64,000 nt of DNA. Source: Chitinophagaceae bacterium (GTDB taxonomy: Bacteria; Bacteroidota; Bacteroidia; Chitinophagales; Chitinophagaceae). The stretch spans positions 37,763-101,762 of the forward strand of contig CANFLL010000002.1 in assembly GCA_947447825.1 (NCBI GenBank), read 5' to 3'. Below are positions 30,739 through 40,685 of the stretch, piece by piece. Below the pieces are notes generated by a model, which worked only from the letters and a program-made list of their open reading frames with translations, made no database searches and was not told the DNA's origin. Position 1 is the first letter of the stretch. Each line of letters opens with the position of its first letter. A program made the position numbers and the translations under genes.

Positions 30739-30792
30739 TTTTTTTTGAATTGAATCATCGTAATATTAGGATAAATAGTTAAATATAAAACA

Positions 30793-31638
30793 ATGAAAAC
30801 AGAAGTAGAATTAAAAGAAATAGTAAAACAGAAGTATGGAGAAATTGCACTCCAAGATAAAGGTGTTAACGAAGCAAGCTGTTGCGGTGCAGGCGGTTGT
30901 AGCACCGAAGTGTATAACATTATGACTGACGACTACACAGGTCTTGAAGGGTATAACTCCGAAGCAGATCTTGGCCTTGGTTGTGGATTGCCTACCAAGT
31001 TTGCCCTCATTAAAAAGGGTAATATCGTGATTGACCTTGGCAGCGGTGCAGGTAATGATTGCTTTATAGCCCTTGCCGAAACGGGCGAAACTGGTAAAGT
31101 AATTGGCATAGACTTTACCCCTGCCATGATAGCAAAAGCTAGGGCTAATGCCGAAGCAAGAAATGCAAACAATGTAGAGTTTAGGCAAGGAGATATTGAA
31201 GATATGCCTGTGGGCGGAAACATTGCTGATGTAGTTATTAGTAACTGTGTGCTAAACCTTGTGCCTAATAAGGATGGTGTATTTAAGGAAATCTATCGGG
31301 TACTTAAACCAGGCGGACACTTTAGCATATCCGACATAGTATTGGTTGGTACCCTTCCCGAAGCATTGCAAAAGGATGCCGAAATGTATGCAGGTTGTGT
31401 GGCGGGGGCTATTCAAAAGGAAGTTTATATGGAATTAATCAGACTAAATGGCTTTACCAACATCACCCTACAAAAAGAGAAAGCAATTGTGATACCTGAT
31501 GATATTTTAACCAATTATCTAGACTATAATGCGCTTGCTGCTTTTAAGAATGGCACTACTGGCATATTCAGCATCACGGTTTATGCAGAAAAGCCTACCG
31601 AAACAAAGTGTTGCACACCGGGTAGTGGCTGTTGCTAA
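30793..31638 (+). CDS. arsM: Arsenite S-adenosylmethionine methyltransferase
   Basis: LGLGCGLPTKFALIKKGNIVIDLGSGAGNDCFIA, ISNCVLNLVPNKDGVFKEIYRVLKPGGHFSISDIV; CC-rich C-terminus. Confidence 0.94.
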   Translation: MKTEVELKEIVKQKYGEIALQDKGVNEASCCGAGGCSTEVYNIMTDDYTGLEGYNSEADLGLGCGLPTKFALIKKGNIVIDLGSGAGNDCFIALAETGETGKVIGIDFTPAMIAKARANAEARNANNVEFRQGDIEDMPVGGNIADVVISNCVLNLVPNKDGVFKEIYRVLKPGGHFSISDIVLVGTLPEALQKDAEMYAGCVAGAIQKEVYMELIRLNGFTNITLQKEKAIVIPDDILTNYLDYNALAAFKNGTTGIFSITVYAEKPTETKCCTPGSGCC

Positions 31639-31680
31639 TTGTTTTTATTCTATCTATCATTATTCAATCAAAATTATAAA

Positions 31681-32430
31681 ATGACTATTGCCCTTTTTTC
31701 GGATGTTCATGCCAATTTACCAGCTTTGGAAGCCCTTTTTACTGATTTAGAAATGAAAAAACCTGATGCAGTTTACTGTTTAGGAGACTTAGTGGGGTAT
31801 AATGTATGGGGCAATGAAGTGGTAAATGCCATCCGAGAAAAGGGGATTGCTACACTGGCAGGCAACCATGATTTGAAGGTAAAGTTAGATGATGGTACTG
31901 TTAAAAACCAACCATCAGAGGGAAAGAATTATGCTTATACTATCATTAGCGAAAGCGAAAAAGCGTATCTACTTACGCTTCCTGCCCATATTCGTTTATC
32001 GTTTGTGTTAAACGATGCTCCAATAAACGTTTTAATGGTGCATGGCAGCCCAAGTAGTGTAAATGAATACATTTTAGCAGATATGGATGAAGCGTTATTA
32101 ATAGAAATAATGTCAGAAGCCAATGCAGATATTCTTTGCTTTGGTCATTCGCACAAGCCATATCACAGAATTGTCCCTATTGTTTCTAATGATGGAAAAA
32201 CTAGCTACAAACATGCTATCAACATAGGTTCTGTAGGTAAACCAAAGGATGGGGATATACGGGGTTGCTATGTTTTATTGCACTTAAATACCGTTAGTAG
32301 TTTATCCCATCCTGACTCTATTAAAGTAGAACATATACGCATTGAGTACGATGTAGAAAAGGCTGCTAACGCAATAGAAAATAGCCCTTTACCCAATGAA
32401 TTTGCCCAAATGCTTAGGGAGGCTTTTTAA
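31681..32430 (+). CDS. Metallophosphoesterase (YfcE-like)
   Basis: IALFSDVHANLPALEALF, CLGDLVGY, AGNHDLK, VHGSP, FGHSHKPYHR; internal ATG 31681 preferred. Confidence 0.9.
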   Translation: MTIALFSDVHANLPALEALFTDLEMKKPDAVYCLGDLVGYNVWGNEVVNAIREKGIATLAGNHDLKVKLDDGTVKNQPSEGKNYAYTIISESEKAYLLTLPAHIRLSFVLNDAPINVLMVHGSPSSVNEYILADMDEALLIEIMSEANADILCFGHSHKPYHRIVPIVSNDGKTSYKHAINIGSVGKPKDGDIRGCYVLLHLNTVSSLSHPDSIKVEHIRIEYDVEKAANAIENSPLPNEFAQMLREAF

Positions 32431-32484
32431 GTATAAAACAATCGAGACCCTAATGCATCCTCCGCTTTAAAACAGTAAAATAAT

Positions 32485-33549
32485 ATGTCAGCAAATAACT
32501 GTGCACCCGCAAACGAACGAAAGAAATTAAGCTTTTTAGATAGGAATCTTACCCTATGGATATTCCTTGCAATGGCAATTGGGGTAGCCATTGGCTATTT
32601 TTTCCCAGGTTCACCCACGTTTATCAATTCCTTTTCTAGTGGCACAACCAATATCCCCCTAGCAATTGGATTAGTTGTAATGATGTATCCTCCACTAGCC
32701 AAAGTACGGTACGAAAACATGGGCGAAGTATTTAAAAATACTAAGATACTCGGTGCATCCTTGTTTTTAAATTGGATTGTTGGCCCCATATTAATGTTCT
32801 TTTTGGCAATCACTTTCCTAAAGGATTATCCAGCATATATGGTCGGACTGATACTCATTGGTTTAGCACGCTGCATTGCCATGGTGGTGGTTTGGAATGA
32901 CCTTGCAGAAGGAAACAGGGAATATGCCGCAGGATTAATAGCCCTCAACAGTATTTTTCAGGTGTTATTCTATAGTGTTTATGCCTATTTATTCATCACA
33001 GTGCTACCTCCCTTCTTTGGCTTTAAAGGATTGCTGGTAAACATTACCATCGCCGAGATAGCAAAGAGTGTGGGCATCTATTTAGGTATTCCGTTTGCAG
33101 CGGGCATTATCAGTAGATATACTCTAATAAAACTAAAAGGACTTGAGTGGTTTCAAACAAAGTATGCACCCGCCATTTCGCCCCTCACGCTCATTGCATT
33201 GCTCTTTACCATAGTGGTTATGTTTAGCCTAAAAGGACAATTAATAGTACAAATACCGCTCGATGTGGTGCGCATTGCTATTCCATTGGTTATCTATTTT
33301 GCCATCATGTTTGTAGCTAGTTTTTTTATTGGCAAAGCACTTGGGGCAGATTATGCAGGCAATACCGCCATTGCTTTTACTGCTACGGGCAACAATTTCG
33401 AGCTTGCAATAGCTGTTGCCATTGGTGTGTTTGGCATTAATAGTGGCGAGGCGTTCACAGGGGTTATTGGTCCATTGGTGGAAGTTCCTGCCTTGATAGC
33501 ATTAGTAAACCTTGCTTTCTGGTTCAGAAAGAAATACTACAAAGCATAA
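32485..33549 (+). CDS. ACR3-family arsenite efflux transporter
   Basis: [86 protein letters not shown]. Confidence 0.95.
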   Translation: MSANNCAPANERKKLSFLDRNLTLWIFLAMAIGVAIGYFFPGSPTFINSFSSGTTNIPLAIGLVVMMYPPLAKVRYENMGEVFKNTKILGASLFLNWIVGPILMFFLAITFLKDYPAYMVGLILIGLARCIAMVVVWNDLAEGNREYAAGLIALNSIFQVLFYSVYAYLFITVLPPFFGFKGLLVNITIAEIAKSVGIYLGIPFAAGIISRYTLIKLKGLEWFQTKYAPAISPLTLIALLFTIVVMFSLKGQLIVQIPLDVVRIAIPLVIYFAIMFVASFFIGKALGADYAGNTAIAFTATGNNFELAIAVAIGVFGINSGEAFTGVIGPLVEVPALIALVNLAFWFRKKYYKA

Positions 33550-33670
33550 GGTTTCTATCAGCAAACAAAAGGAAAATAGTTTACAGATATTCTCGTACGT
33601 AAAACGTACAACTTAGAACGTACTACTAAAGTTCCTATCACTAACATAAATAACACACAAATTAAATAGT

Positions 33671-34084
33671 ATGAAAAAAGTATTGGTTCTATGTACAGGC
33701 AATAGCTGCAGAAGTCAGCTTGCCGAAGGTTATCTACGTTATTTTGCAGGCAATAAGGCCGAGATATTTAGTGCCGGAGTAGAAACACACGGCGTAAATC
33801 CGCGTGCCATTGCTACAATGAAAGAAGATGGTATCGATATATCTGCCCACACTTCTAATAACATAAGCGAGTATGCAGGTATCGATTTCGACTATGTGAT
33901 AACCGTATGTGATAATGCCCGCGAGCGTTGCCCTTTCTTTCCATCCAATGCCCAAAAGTTTCATTACAACTTCCCCGATCCTGCAAAAGCTACAGGTACA
34001 GAGGAAGAGATATTGGCTCAATTCCGCTCTGTAAGACAAATGATTAAAGATTATTGCGAAGCTTTTGTGAAAGACAATTTGTAG
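33671..34084 (+). CDS. arsC: Arsenate reductase (low-MW phosphatase type)
   Basis: VLVLCTGNSCRSQLAEGYLR, VCDNARERCPFFP. Confidence 0.95.
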   Translation: MKKVLVLCTGNSCRSQLAEGYLRYFAGNKAEIFSAGVETHGVNPRAIATMKEDGIDISAHTSNNISEYAGIDFDYVITVCDNARERCPFFPSNAQKFHYNFPDPAKATGTEEEILAQFRSVRQMIKDYCEAFVKDNL

Positions 34085-34103
34085 TATAAATAATAAATGC
34101 CTG

Positions 34104-34274
34104 GTAACTATTTAGTGGGTATTTAACCACGACCGACGGTCAATAAAGCTTTCACCAAGAACAAAAGGATTGTGTTGTATTATCTCTTCAGAACTCCCAT
34201 TTGGGGACTCTAAACTTTAGTGTCCTTAGTTTTTTCTTTGTGTACTTAATCGTTAATAACCCCAGATCAGTTAC
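34104..34274. repeat. MITE-like inverted-repeat element (copy A)
   Basis: GTAACTATTTAGTGGGTATTTAACCAC ... GTTAATAACCCCAGATCAGTTAC. Confidence 0.8.
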
Positions 34275-34327
34275 AATGCCTGTAATGTTTAACACATTTC
34301 ATTACCCTCATCTTTGCATCCACTTTA

Positions 34328-34597
34328 GAGTACTAATCTTGTCCGGTTTTACTAAAAGTGTGCTGTGTTTGCTCGAAACTGGTCCAGCCGAGTACTAAAC
34401 TTGTCCGGTTTTACTAAAAGTGTGCTGTATTTGTTCAAAACTGGTCCAGCCGAGTACTAAACTTGTCCGGTTTTACTAAAAGTGTGCTGTGTTTGTTCAA
34501 AACTGGTCCAGCCAAGTACTAATCTTGTCCGGTTTTACTAAAAGAGTGCTGTGTTTTCTCGAAACTGGTCCAGCCGAGTACTAAACTTGTCCGGTTT
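34328..34597. repeat. 62-bp tandem array, about 4.4 units
   Basis: Unit GAGTACTAAACTTGTCCGGTTTTACTAAAAGTGTGCTGTGTTTGTTCAAAACTGGTCCAGCC, near-identical copies. Confidence 0.95.
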
Positions 34598-34764
34598 GTA
34601 ACTATTCAGGGGATATTTAACCACAAAGGGCACTAGGGTTTTCACCAGGAACACAAGGATTGTGTTGTATTATTTCTTCAGGACTACCATTGAGGAACTC
34701 TAAACCTTAGTGTACTTTGTTTTTTCCTTGTTTGCTTAGTGGTAAATAACCCCTGAAGAGTTAC
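34598..34764. repeat. MITE-like inverted-repeat element (copy B)
   Basis: GTAACTATTCAGGGGATATTTAACCACAAAG ... CTTAGTGGTAAATAACCCCTGAAGAGTTAC, ~30-bp imperfect TIRs. Confidence 0.88.
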
Positions 34765-34802
34765 CTTTTTTCAACCCTTGACTCACATTGAATACAAATG
34801 TT

Positions 34803-34970
34803 GTTACCATTCAGGGCTTTTTTTACCACAAAAAAAACAAAGGATTTCTTGAAGAACACAAGGATGGTGGGTTATGAATTGTTTGTTCAAAATTAACAGA
34901 GTAGACACTAAACCTTAGTGTCCTTTGTTTTTTCATTGTGTACTTTTTGGTAAAGTTCCTGAGTAGTAAC
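34803..34970. repeat. MITE-like inverted-repeat element (copy C)
   Basis: GTTACCATTCAGGGCTTTTTTTACCACAAA ... TTTTTGGTAAAGTTCCTGAGTAGTAAC. Confidence 0.8.
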
Positions 34971-35013
34971 CATATTTCAGATAAAGAATCCTTGTCAGCA
35001 TACAACTTCTTCC

Positions 35014-36279
35014 TTACTCCACAGTAACATCTTTTACAGTGAAATTTTTTAAACCATCAATATTTATTGGTGCACTTGCAGACAATGGCTTAACATGAAT
35101 ATTACTAAAACTAAAGTTTGAAAGCGTAGTGTTTTCTGGTGGTTTTATGTCGCCAAAATGGGCAACAGTTCCTGTAACATTTTTAATGGAAATGTTGCTA
35201 ACGGTATGCGGCGGATCGGGAAGCCCCTTTGTATCCTTGTATTGTGACCATCCAGCAAGGCCAATTATGTTGAAGTTACCATTCACCTCAATATCCGAAA
35301 CACTAATATCATCATACGTTTGAGGTGTGTCGGTTCGCACTTTTATTTTAAGAATTGTGTTGTGCGCCGGACCCACTAGCTTACAATTACGCATCGTGAT
35401 ATGGCGAACCACAGTGGCTTCACTACCTAATGTAATGGCACCATTACCCAAATTAAAAGTACAGTTCGAAACGTTTACATATTCTGTAGGCAGGTTATGA
35501 AAGGAATCATTTGCGGCAAAAGGCCCTTTTCCTCCTTTCAATGCAATGCAATCATCATCTACCGAAATGTAGCAACCTTTAATGTCAATATGATTACATC
35601 CATCCACATCAATTCCATCTGTACTAGGAGCACCACGCGGCGTTTGAATATCTAGATTTTCTATCATTACATTTTTACATCTATACAAATGAAAATTCCA
35701 AAATCCAGAACATCTTAGGCGTAAACCGCTAACAATTGCGTCTTCACAATCTTGCAAAAACAAGTTTTGCGGTCTGTAAACATCCAAATTTTTGGTTTTT
35801 GGGTCTGCCTTTCTTCTAGATCTAAAAGCATCCCAATAAACCTGTCCACCACCTTGAATCGTGCCTTGTCCTGTAATTTTTAGATTTTTAATACTGTAAG
35901 CATTTATTAATGCAGGGCAAAAGTTTGGTTCAATATGGCCTTCAATACGCCTATCAATGGCTGGATAATCGGCAACATTTTCTGAACCTTTTAAAATTCC
36001 ATCCGCCTCAATTCTCAAATTAACACCTTGTTTCAAGTATAAAGCACCAGTTAAAAAAATTCCTTTAGGCACAACCACCGTACCACCGCCTTTTTTAAAC
36101 AAACTATCAATGGCAAGCTGAATATATTTTGTGTTGAGGGTGATGCTATCCCCCACTGCACCACAGTTTTTAATGTTCAATTCTTTTTTAGGTGCTGCGG
36201 CTTTGGCAACGTAAAATGTGGCTACCATTAGTGCCATCATCACACAAATCCGTTTAAATACTGTAATGTGCAAGTTCAT
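35014..36279 (-). CDS. Glycoside hydrolase family 28 (polygalacturonase-like)
   Basis: NIKNCGAVGDSITLNT, STDGIDVDGCNHIDIKGCYISVDDDCIALKGGKG, NCTFNLGNGAITLGSE. Confidence 0.92.
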   Translation of the reverse strand: MNLHITVFKRICVMMALMVATFYVAKAAAPKKELNIKNCGAVGDSITLNTKYIQLAIDSLFKKGGGTVVVPKGIFLTGALYLKQGVNLRIEADGILKGSENVADYPAIDRRIEGHIEPNFCPALINAYSIKNLKITGQGTIQGGGQVYWDAFRSRRKADPKTKNLDVYRPQNLFLQDCEDAIVSGLRLRCSGFWNFHLYRCKNVMIENLDIQTPRGAPSTDGIDVDGCNHIDIKGCYISVDDDCIALKGGKGPFAANDSFHNLPTEYVNVSNCTFNLGNGAITLGSEATVVRHITMRNCKLVGPAHNTILKIKVRTDTPQTYDDISVSDIEVNGNFNIIGLAGWSQYKDTKGLPDPPHTVSNISIKNVTGTVAHFGDIKPPENTTLSNFSFSNIHVKPLSASAPINIDGLKNFTVKDVTVE

Positions 36280-36582
36280 ATAATTTTATTTAATTAAGCT
36301 AAGATTGAAAAACCAAAGGGGGTAACCATGAATTTCCTTTTTTAACTATTCAATATCTAACTACTATTTGGAACAAATGTATGGTTAGATTAACGATTGT
36401 TTTTTTAATTAATTCAGTAAAAAGATACAAGATATTTACTTCTAGTACCTTGTTGATAGATGCCTATGTTGGTTTATGAACCATAATGATTTAAAAAGTT
36501 TAAAATTTATTTGGTAGAAAAAAAACTCATCCCCTCTCATTGCAACATTATATTTGCTTCCTTTTTATTAAAAAATACATAG

Positions 36583-37821
36583 ATGGTTCATTACAATAGG
36601 TTTGTTTTAGATAATGGGTTGCGTGTGTTGGTTCATGAAGATAGCAGTACCCCGATGGCAGTGGTTAACGTGATGTATGATGTAGGTGCAAAAGATGAAG
36701 ATTCAAACAAAACTGGCTTTGCACATTTGTTTGAACATTTAATGTTTGGTGGAAGTGTTAATATTCCAGAATATGATGAGCCTTTGCAAAGAGCTGGTGG
36801 CGAAAACAACGCTTACACCACCAACGATTTAACTAATTATTACTGTAGTCTTCCTGCGGAGAATATTGAAACAGCTTTCTGGTTAGAGAGTGATCGTATG
36901 TTGAGCCTTGCTTTTAGTAAGAAGAGTTTAGAAGTTCAACGTAAGGTAGTTTGTGAGGAGTTTAAAGAAAATTATATAAACAAACCTTATGGAGATGTTT
37001 GGTTTAAAATGCGGGAATTGGCATTTACCACTCACCCCTACAAGTGGATGACTATCGGTAAGGAATTGAGCCATATTGAAATAGCTACCATTGACGATGT
37101 AAAAGCTTTTTTCTTTAAACATTATCGTCCAGTTAATGCCATTTTAGTAGTGGCAGGCAATGTTACCACCGAACAAGTTAAGTTGTTGGCAGAAAAATGG
37201 TTTGGTTCAATAGAAAAGGGTGAAAAGTATGAACGCAATTTGCCAGCAGAACCGGTGCAAACAGCTCCTAGAAAGCTAGAAGTTACTGCGGATGTTCCCC
37301 TAGATTCGTTGGTGAAAACTTGGCACATTGAAGCTAGACTAGATAAAGGCTATTACGTTGCCGACTTAATAACAGAAATATTGGGAGGAGGTGGATCCTC
37401 TCGTTTATATCAAGCTTTGGTGAAGGAAAAGCAATTGTTCTCAAGCCTAGATTGCTATCATTTTGGAAGCATCGATAAAGGCTTATTGGCCATTGAAGGC
37501 AAACTAGTGAAGGGTGTTAAAATTGAAGAAGCTGATGCAGCAGTAAATGAGCAGTTACTAAAAATTCAGGCTGAACTTATTAACGACAATGAACTTCAAA
37601 AGGTAAAAAATAAAACTGAAAGTGTAATTGCCTTTGAGGATATGAGCATAATGAGTAGGGCTAGTAGCTTGGCTAACTATGAACTTTTGGGCGATGCTAA
37701 CTTAATGAATACTGAATTAGAAAGGTATCAGGCTATTACGGCTGAAGATATTAGAGAGTATAGTAGAACCATTTTTAACGAAAATAATAGCAATACGCTT
37801 TATTACAGAAGTAAAAATTAA
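36583..37821 (+). CDS. M16-family metallopeptidase (active-site HxxEH type)
   Basis: GFAHLFEHLMFGGSVNIPEYDEPLQRAGGENNAYT. Confidence 0.93.
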   Translation: MVHYNRFVLDNGLRVLVHEDSSTPMAVVNVMYDVGAKDEDSNKTGFAHLFEHLMFGGSVNIPEYDEPLQRAGGENNAYTTNDLTNYYCSLPAENIETAFWLESDRMLSLAFSKKSLEVQRKVVCEEFKENYINKPYGDVWFKMRELAFTTHPYKWMTIGKELSHIEIATIDDVKAFFFKHYRPVNAILVVAGNVTTEQVKLLAEKWFGSIEKGEKYERNLPAEPVQTAPRKLEVTADVPLDSLVKTWHIEARLDKGYYVADLITEILGGGGSSRLYQALVKEKQLFSSLDCYHFGSIDKGLLAIEGKLVKGVKIEEADAAVNEQLLKIQAELINDNELQKVKNKTESVIAFEDMSIMSRASSLANYELLGDANLMNTELERYQAITAEDIREYSRTIFNENNSNTLYYRSKN

Positions 37822-37959
37822 GGAAGTTAATTGTTAAAAGCCGAGAGTTGAAAGTTACGGATGAAAGCAATGGAAAATGGCGAAGTACATTAAGAAGAAA
37901 AGGAAAATAATATTATTGACTAATGGCAGTAATAAGAACACAAAGAATAATTATAACAA

Positions 37960-39240
37960 ATGCTAAATAGAAAGAAGAGTCCGGCAATAATAGATACAGT
38001 AGAACTAAACTTGCAACTAAAGCCATACACCAAGTTTACGCTTGATAATGGCGTTGAAGTTTACAGCATTCATGCAGGCGCACAAGAAGTGGTGATGGTA
38101 GAAATGGTTTTCATGGCAGGAAACTGGCAAGAAGAAAAAAACATTATTGCTGCCACAACAAACTTCATGTTAAAGAACGGCACCAGCAACAAAAAGGCTT
38201 TTGCCATTAATGAACACTTCGAGTTTCATGGAGCCTATTTAAATCGTGGTTGTCAAAACGAAACAGCCACTTTCACTTTGCATACCCTTGGCAAACACCT
38301 GCCTAAGTTATTGCCAGTGATGTCTGAAATATTAACAGATAGCATTTTTCCGGAAGATGAGTTGGTTATCTATAAACAAAATCAAAAGCAAAGACTTTCT
38401 GTGAACCTAAAGAAATGCGATTTTGTAGCAAATAGATTAATTGATAGATACCTTTTTGGCGAGCAACATCCTTATGGAAAGGTTTCATCCTCCGAAGATT
38501 ATGAAGCCATCAACAAGGAAGATTTAGTTGCTTTCTATAACCAGTTTTATACCAATGGAAAGTGCATCATATTCACCGCAGGAATTTTGCCAGCAGATAT
38601 TCAAGAGCAATTAAATAATGCTTTTGGTGGTTTGCCACTCAATAAAGCACCGCTGCCAACAAAAGTTTATCCCACAATTCCTACTGTGCAAAAAAAGCAT
38701 CAAGTAACTAATGATGAAAATGGAGTACAAGGCGCAATCCGATTGGCTCGTCCATTCCCGAATAGGCATCACCCAGATTTCACTAAAGTTCAGGTGTTGA
38801 ATAACCTTTTCGGTGGCTTTTTTGGTTCAAGATTAATGAGTAATATCCGAGAAGATAAGGGATACACCTACGGAATACACTCTTATTTACAGAACCTTAT
38901 TGAGCAATCTGCTTGGATGATTAGCACCGAAGCTGGCAGAGATGTTTGCGCTGCCACCATTTCGGAAGTGTATAAAGAAATGGCCAGACTTAGGGAAGAA
39001 ACGATTGAAGAATCGGAACTGCACCTTGTCCGCAACTTTATGATGGGAAGTTTATTGTCTGATTTAGATGGACCTTTTCAAACCATTTCTCGCTGGAAGA
39101 GTTATGTATTGAATGGTCTCGATGAAAAATATTTTACAAATGCCATCAATACCATCAAAACTATTAGTTCTGATGAATTGAAGCAACTAGCTAATAAGTA
39201 CCTGAATGAGGAAGACTTTTACGAATTAGTAGTGATTTAA
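37960..39240 (+). CDS. M16-family metallopeptidase paralogue (HxxEH apparently absent)
   Basis: YTKFTLDNGVEVYSIHAGAQEVVMVEMVFMAGNWQEEKNIIAATTNFMLKNGTSNKKAFAINEHFEFHGAYLN. Confidence 0.88.
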   Translation: MLNRKKSPAIIDTVELNLQLKPYTKFTLDNGVEVYSIHAGAQEVVMVEMVFMAGNWQEEKNIIAATTNFMLKNGTSNKKAFAINEHFEFHGAYLNRGCQNETATFTLHTLGKHLPKLLPVMSEILTDSIFPEDELVIYKQNQKQRLSVNLKKCDFVANRLIDRYLFGEQHPYGKVSSSEDYEAINKEDLVAFYNQFYTNGKCIIFTAGILPADIQEQLNNAFGGLPLNKAPLPTKVYPTIPTVQKKHQVTNDENGVQGAIRLARPFPNRHHPDFTKVQVLNNLFGGFFGSRLMSNIREDKGYTYGIHSYLQNLIEQSAWMISTEAGRDVCAATISEVYKEMARLREETIEESELHLVRNFMMGSLLSDLDGPFQTISRWKSYVLNGLDEKYFTNAINTIKTISSDELKQLANKYLNEEDFYELVVI

Positions 39241-39462
39241 TTTGATGTTAATTAACCACGAGGACACTTAGGAAGCTGTAATTGACAAATTGTAGGTGAT
39301 AAGAAAAAAGCGACGCTGCATTTTGTCTCTTTGTTTACTCAGTTTTTTCCTTGTTAGCATAGTGGTAAAGCTATTGTAGAAGCGATATAATTTTTGTTGG
39401 TTGATTTGCATCATATTTTTTCATAGTAGCCTACTGATACATTCGCAACTAATTTATTTGAT

Positions 39463-40098
39463 ATGAAAATTGCTGATATTAGAAGGGATTACAAACTAAA
39501 GTCCTTAATTGAAAACGAAGTTGCCGAAGATGCAATAAGTCAGTTTACTAACTGGTGGAATGAGGCTTTGGATAGTAATATTGATGAAGTGAATGCCATG
39601 ACGCTGGCTACGGCATCCAAAGAAGGGCTTCCTTCTGCGAGGATTGTTTTACTAAAAGATTATACCGAAAAAGGGTTTGTCTTTTTTACCAATTATCATA
39701 GTAACAAAGGAAAAGACATTGCAGAAAACAATCATGCAACACTTCTTTTCTTCTGGAAAGAACTTGAAAGGCAAGTCAATATTTTTGGAACAATCGAGAA
39801 GATTAGTGACGAAGAAAATGACGAATACTTTTATAGTCGCCCAGTAGGAAGCCGCATTGGGGCTTGGAGTTCTCCACAAAGCAGCGTGATTAATGATAGG
39901 CAGGTTTTAGAAGACAATGCGACGAGGTTTGCCACTCAATTTGGTGATAATGTGCCAAGACCAGCCAATTGGGGAGGCTATCTTGTGAAACCATCTAAAA
40001 TAGAATTTTGGCAAGGACGACCAAGCCGTCTTCACGATAGGTTGTTATACACACTTACTGAAAACGGCAGTTGGAAAATTGAAAGGTTAGCACCGTAG
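39463..40098 (+). CDS. pdxH: Pyridoxamine 5'-phosphate oxidase
   Basis: DIRRDYKLKSLIE, ARIVLLKDYTEKGFVFFTNYHSNKGKDIAEN, RPANWGGYLVKPSKIEFWQGRPSRLHDRLLY. Confidence 0.97.
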   Translation: MKIADIRRDYKLKSLIENEVAEDAISQFTNWWNEALDSNIDEVNAMTLATASKEGLPSARIVLLKDYTEKGFVFFTNYHSNKGKDIAENNHATLLFFWKELERQVNIFGTIEKISDEENDEYFYSRPVGSRIGAWSSPQSSVINDRQVLEDNATRFATQFGDNVPRPANWGGYLVKPSKIEFWQGRPSRLHDRLLYTLTENGSWKIERLAP

Positions 40099-40117
40099 TA
40101 TCAATAGAACAATTATA

Positions 40118-40158
40118 ATAAAAGGAAGACTTTGCTTTAAGCAAGCTCTTCCTTTTAT
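40118..40158 (+). terminator. Hairpin terminator after pdxH
   Basis: AAAAGGAAGACTTTGCTTTAAGCAAGCTCTTCCTTTTA. Confidence 0.8.
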
Positions 40159-40328
40159 TATTTTAGTAGATTGAAATAATTTGAACCCTCCACAAATAAT
40201 GAATCAGATTGTTTTGAAGCATACTTTATCCAAATTTTAGGTTATTGCACTTGAGTATTTTTAACCAAAAAGTCTGAAAAATACTGGCCTCATATTTCAA
40301 ATTTATATAACAAATGCGATGAATCAAT

Positions 40329-40385
40329 TTGCCACTAATTGCACTTATAAAAACAAATAAAACACATCCGTGCAATTAGTGGCAA
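40329..40385. repeat. Inverted repeat TTGCCACTAATTGCAC...GTGCAATTAGTGGCAA
   Basis: Perfect 16-bp arms separated by ~25 bp. Confidence 0.85.
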
Positions 40386-40685
40386 TCCAATTTTAATGAA
40401 CTCTCTTCAAAATAAGATATATAATAGCACACTAAAGTTTTCATTAAAAACACAAGCTCTTTATAGTATCACCTATTACCAAAAAATGATTAAAGCAAAC
40501 AATAAACCTTTTTGTCCTTTGCTTTTCCCTCGCGACCTTAATGGTTAAGACCCTCAGTGGCAACAATTTTAGAAGTGTTTTTTATAATTTTTATAAATCT
40601 TTTGTTAGACTGACAAAACCTTTGTTAAAATAAAGGTAGAATTTGTTTTAGCTACCATTAATTAGTTTGTTTTGATGAAAAAATT

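Noticed and set aside
34201-34398. 65-aa plus-strand ORF
   Set aside because: Lies across MITE-like copy A and the start of the 62-bp array; repeat-derived.
34328-34597. CRISPR array
   Set aside because: The whole 62-bp unit is repeated with only point variants; no unique spacers and no cas genes in the window.
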